DNA from: UMGS1370 sp046957575
GTDB lineage: Bacteria > Bacillota > Clostridia > Lachnospirales > Lachnospiraceae
Assembly (NCBI GenBank): GCA_046957575.1
Contig: JBKUOG010000042.1
Coordinates: forward strand, 1-15,746
DNA length: 15,746 nt
Direction: 5' to 3'
Under the pieces are notes generated by a model. The model searched no databases. It had not been told where the DNA came from and worked only from the letters and a program-made list of their open reading frames with translations. This document shows positions 13,941-15,746 of the stretch, in pieces. Within the stretch, counting starts at the first letter, position 1; every line of letters starts with the position of its first letter. The position numbers were made by a program, and so were the translations under genes.

Positions 13941-14254
13941 GGAGTCTCATCTCCCAATAATTCATTCAAATGAAAACTGCCGGTTTTGCAGTACAAATCT
14001 GTTACAATCCTGGATGCCAATTCGGTCGCTTCCTCATAGCCTACGGCAATTCCCATAATCAAAAAATCTTTGTCCCTGTAATAAGGAAGCAAAAGCTCGG
14101 CGGCCGGATAAATGTCAAGGATATTATTGCCTCCGCTTGCAGGAGTAATCACATAGGCTCCCATACAAAGTTTTTTCCTGCGCAGTCCCTGTATCAGAGA
14201 AAACCTCTTTTTTGCCGCCTGCTCGCCCATATAAAGCGGTTTATACCATCTCAT
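13937..14254 (-). CDS. Uncharacterised conserved 105-residue protein
   Basis: A 105-residue soluble protein with no signal peptide. A basic N-terminal part (about 1-30, with many Lys/Arg) precedes a mixed alpha/beta part: GAYVITPASGGNNILDIYP (32-50), then a hydrophobic strand (DFLIMGIAVGYEEATELA) and a helix carrying the single Cys near 88. I do not recognise a family. Its start overlaps the end of the 441-residue gene by 14 nt, and its stop overlaps the DUF2953 start by 4 nt, so translation is very probably coupled across all three. GGTGG is 6 nt before the ATG. The position suggests a role linked to the spore or envelope proteins downstream, which is inference from context only. Confidence 0.75.
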   Translation of the reverse strand: MRWYKPLYMGEQAAKKRFSLIQGLRRKKLCMGAYVITPASGGNNILDIYPAAELLLPYYRDKDFLIMGIAVGYEEATELASRIVTDLYCKTGSFHLNELLGDETP

Positions 14255-15566
14255 CTGCTTCCACCATAATTTCTCTGATGAGTTCTATGGAACTTAACTT
14301 TTCATCTATATCTGTACAGCTTCCCAGGCTTTTTTTCATATACTCCTCTACCTCAGAAAGTGAGTTGAAACAAAGCGGAAGATTGGACAGAATCCTGGCC
14401 ATAATGGCCTGAACCACTGCTTTTTGCATTCCCTGCCAAAGGGTCTCCAGCTCTTTAAAAAACTTCTGAAGTTCTTCCTCTAACATGGGGCCGGTCACTT
14501 CCGCATCCGTTTCTATCTCCTTGTCCAGTTCCACAAAAGAACTGCTGGAAAGAAGAAGTTCCACATTGTTCAAATCCTTTAGGAGCGCCTTCCCTTCTTC
14601 ATCCATCCCCTCTTCTTTTGGAAGTTCATGGCGCAGCCACCGTTCATAATAGCGTTCCTGCTTTCCCTCCAGCTGTATCAGCATTTCATCTGTTTCCTCT
14701 GGCAGAGCGAAACTGTTTTCCTTTTCCAGACTTTCCCAGATAGTGCGAAGAAGTTTCTGAAGATTCTGCTTTTCTGATGCGTCCATCACAGTCTGAGAAC
14801 CAGTTATATGGATCACATAGAGATCATTGAGCAAATCCATCTCAAAAAGCAGCTCTGAAGAAAGGTTCATAAGGGTCTCACTGGCCAGCAAAAGACCATC
14901 TGACAGACGTGAAAACTCTTCCTTTGACAGATTCCTGTAATCGGTGTTTGAAAGGAACAAAAGCAGTTCATGAAGTTTTTCATAATCCTTTTCCATATGT
15001 TTGGGAAGGCTGACCATGGACTCTGTGCGGAGCACATACAGCATGGCATCTAAGCTGCTTTTAGGGTTTCCTTTGTAAACGGACATCCCCTCCTGAACCA
15101 TGGAGAAAAATTTGCTTTTTGTAAACCGGATGGGAAGCTGCTCAAGTACCATCTGGATTCGCTCATTCATCAGAGCGCCATCCCTGGAAGAAGCTAAAAA
15201 GGTTAAAACTTCCCCGACAAAATGGTCATCATCCTCCAGTTTGGGTTTGTTTTCCATGGGAACATACCGCAGTTCCAGCCGATTTAATACGTGCTCATAA
15301 ATCTGAAAACAGTCTGTATAAGCAGTCAGAATCTCCATTTTCTCCATAACGGTTTCCCGCAGTTTCTTCAGGCTGGAAAGATTCCCTTCTCCGTCAAGGA
15401 CTGCTTTCATAATCTTTTGAAATTCCGAAAAAAACGTTTCGTTCCAGGGGTCTTTATCCTCTCGTTCAGCTCTTTCTTCACAATACATATAATAATTCAG
15501 CGCCAGCCTGGTATAAGAATAATGGCGGGCCGCTGACAGAGATTTTTTCATAGCCAAATACTCCAT
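14241..15566 (-). CDS. Uncharacterised 441-residue alpha-helical protein
   Basis: A 441-residue protein, predominantly helical, rich in Leu, Glu, Met and Lys, with no transmembrane segment, signal peptide or recognisable catalytic motif. The N-terminus has a Tyr-rich helix (ARHYSYTRLALNYYMYCEER, 13-32). The middle (about 110-300) alternates amphipathic helices in a TPR-like manner, without clear repeat units. Acidic stretches occur near 300-370, followed by a helical tail ending EADEMV. It may be a scaffold or regulator. A strong AGGAGG is 7 nt before ATG 15566 and partly overlaps the stop of the upstream CinA-like gene. It overlaps the next gene by 14 nt. I do not recognise the family. Confidence 0.75.
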   Translation of the reverse strand: MEYLAMKKSLSAARHYSYTRLALNYYMYCEERAEREDKDPWNETFFSEFQKIMKAVLDGEGNLSSLKKLRETVMEKMEILTAYTDCFQIYEHVLNRLELRYVPMENKPKLEDDDHFVGEVLTFLASSRDGALMNERIQMVLEQLPIRFTKSKFFSMVQEGMSVYKGNPKSSLDAMLYVLRTESMVSLPKHMEKDYEKLHELLLFLSNTDYRNLSKEEFSRLSDGLLLASETLMNLSSELLFEMDLLNDLYVIHITGSQTVMDASEKQNLQKLLRTIWESLEKENSFALPEETDEMLIQLEGKQERYYERWLRHELPKEEGMDEEGKALLKDLNNVELLLSSSSFVELDKEIETDAEVTGPMLEEELQKFFKELETLWQGMQKAVVQAIMARILSNLPLCFNSLSEVEEYMKKSLGSCTDIDEKLSSIELIREIMVEADEMV

Positions 15567-15575
15567 GGCGTCCTC

Positions 15576-15746
15576 CTAGTCTTTGTCTTTTTCCTTATCT
15601 TTCCGGTAATTGTTTAAGATGGACAGGCGTAAAAGATTCAGGCCCCGAACCACTGCCTGCTCCCGGATTCCCTCTCTGTTTCCTTTAAAATGGCAGCATT
15701 CCACAGTAACTTTATCCTTGATATAGCAGGCAATATACACCAGTCC
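15576..15746 (-). CDS. CinA C-terminal domain (nicotinamide-nucleotide amidase-like) protein, 3' end only
   Basis: The last 56 codons of a leftward gene that begins beyond the right edge. The visible part resembles the end of the CinA C-terminal (PncC-type) domain: GLVYIACYIKDKV, then a Cys-Cys-His-Phe strand, GNREGIREQAVVRGLNLLR (about 23-41), and a Lys/Asp-rich tail. The sequence GLVYI ... F.G.R..IR..A...L.LLR is characteristic. Full-length PncC deamidates nicotinamide mononucleotide in pyridine nucleotide salvage; whether this copy is active cannot be judged from the fragment. The stop at 15576-15578 overlaps the AGGAGG of the following gene, so it is very probably part of the same operon. 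Confidence 0.6.
   Translation of the reverse strand, partial: GLVYIACYIKDKVTVECCHFKGNREGIREQAVVRGLNLLRLSILNNYRKDKEKDKD

Noticed and set aside
1..15746. CRISPR arrays, tRNA or rRNA genes, insertion sequences, phage genes
   Set aside because: No direct-repeat arrays, cloverleaf-like sequences, transposases or integrases were seen on either strand.

Overview
The window looks like chromosomal core sequence from an endospore-forming member of the Clostridia, most likely a Lachnospiraceae-type organism of medium GC. The evidence is a set of spore genes (an alpha/beta-type small acid-soluble spore protein, a YlbJ homologue, a GerW/YtfJ homologue next to a DUF2953 protein), a zinc-type ribosomal protein L28, and strong AGGAGG-type ribosome binding sites. 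The genus is inferred from gene style and order; no database comparison was possible.

Left part (1-3480): a truncated, unidentified N-terminally anchored protein reads leftward off the edge. It is divergent from ylbJ (+). ylbJ runs convergently into a leftward operon rsmD - coaD - coiled-coil DivIVA/'ATPase subunit H'-like protein. This operon has a good sigma-A promoter (3002-3030), and its intrinsic terminator lies inside the 3' end of ylbJ. A spore SASP gene with its own terminator sits just upstream. In Bacillus subtilis the same neighbourhood is ylbH(rsmD)-coaD-ylbJ, all on one strand.

Middle part (3481-7684): an accessory-looking block. A rightward MFS transporter, broken by a frameshift at a T7 run, converges on a leftward gene string recG - Gfo/Idh/MocA oxidoreductase - MATE exporter - nitroreductase. 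The last three genes follow recG with almost no spacing and are probably co-transcribed with it. A long hairpin separates the MFS and nitroreductase genes.

Right-middle part (7685-12290): recG, a DAK2/DhaL-domain protein (YloV/FakA-like) and an Asp23 protein (YloU-like) point left. rpmB (L28) points right from the shared intergenic region. This is the rpmB-yloU-yloV-recG neighbourhood known from Bacillus. rpmB has a clear promoter, a 5'-leader hairpin and a textbook terminator.

Right part (12340-15746): a second leftward operon of a CinA-like protein (3' end only), an uncharacterised 441-aa helical protein, an uncharacterised 105-aa protein, a DUF2953 membrane-anchored protein, GerW, and a 45-aa membrane miniprotein, closed by a terminator. 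The tight overlaps (4 and 14 nt) suggest one transcript, probably with a role in the spore or cell envelope.

I found no CRISPR array, tRNA, rRNA, insertion sequence or phage gene. The window is mostly conserved core. The points worth a second look are the frameshifted MFS gene, the antisense terminator inside ylbJ, the rpmB leader hairpin, the 45-aa miniprotein, the oxidoreductase with altered motifs, and the two unknown genes in the GerW operon.
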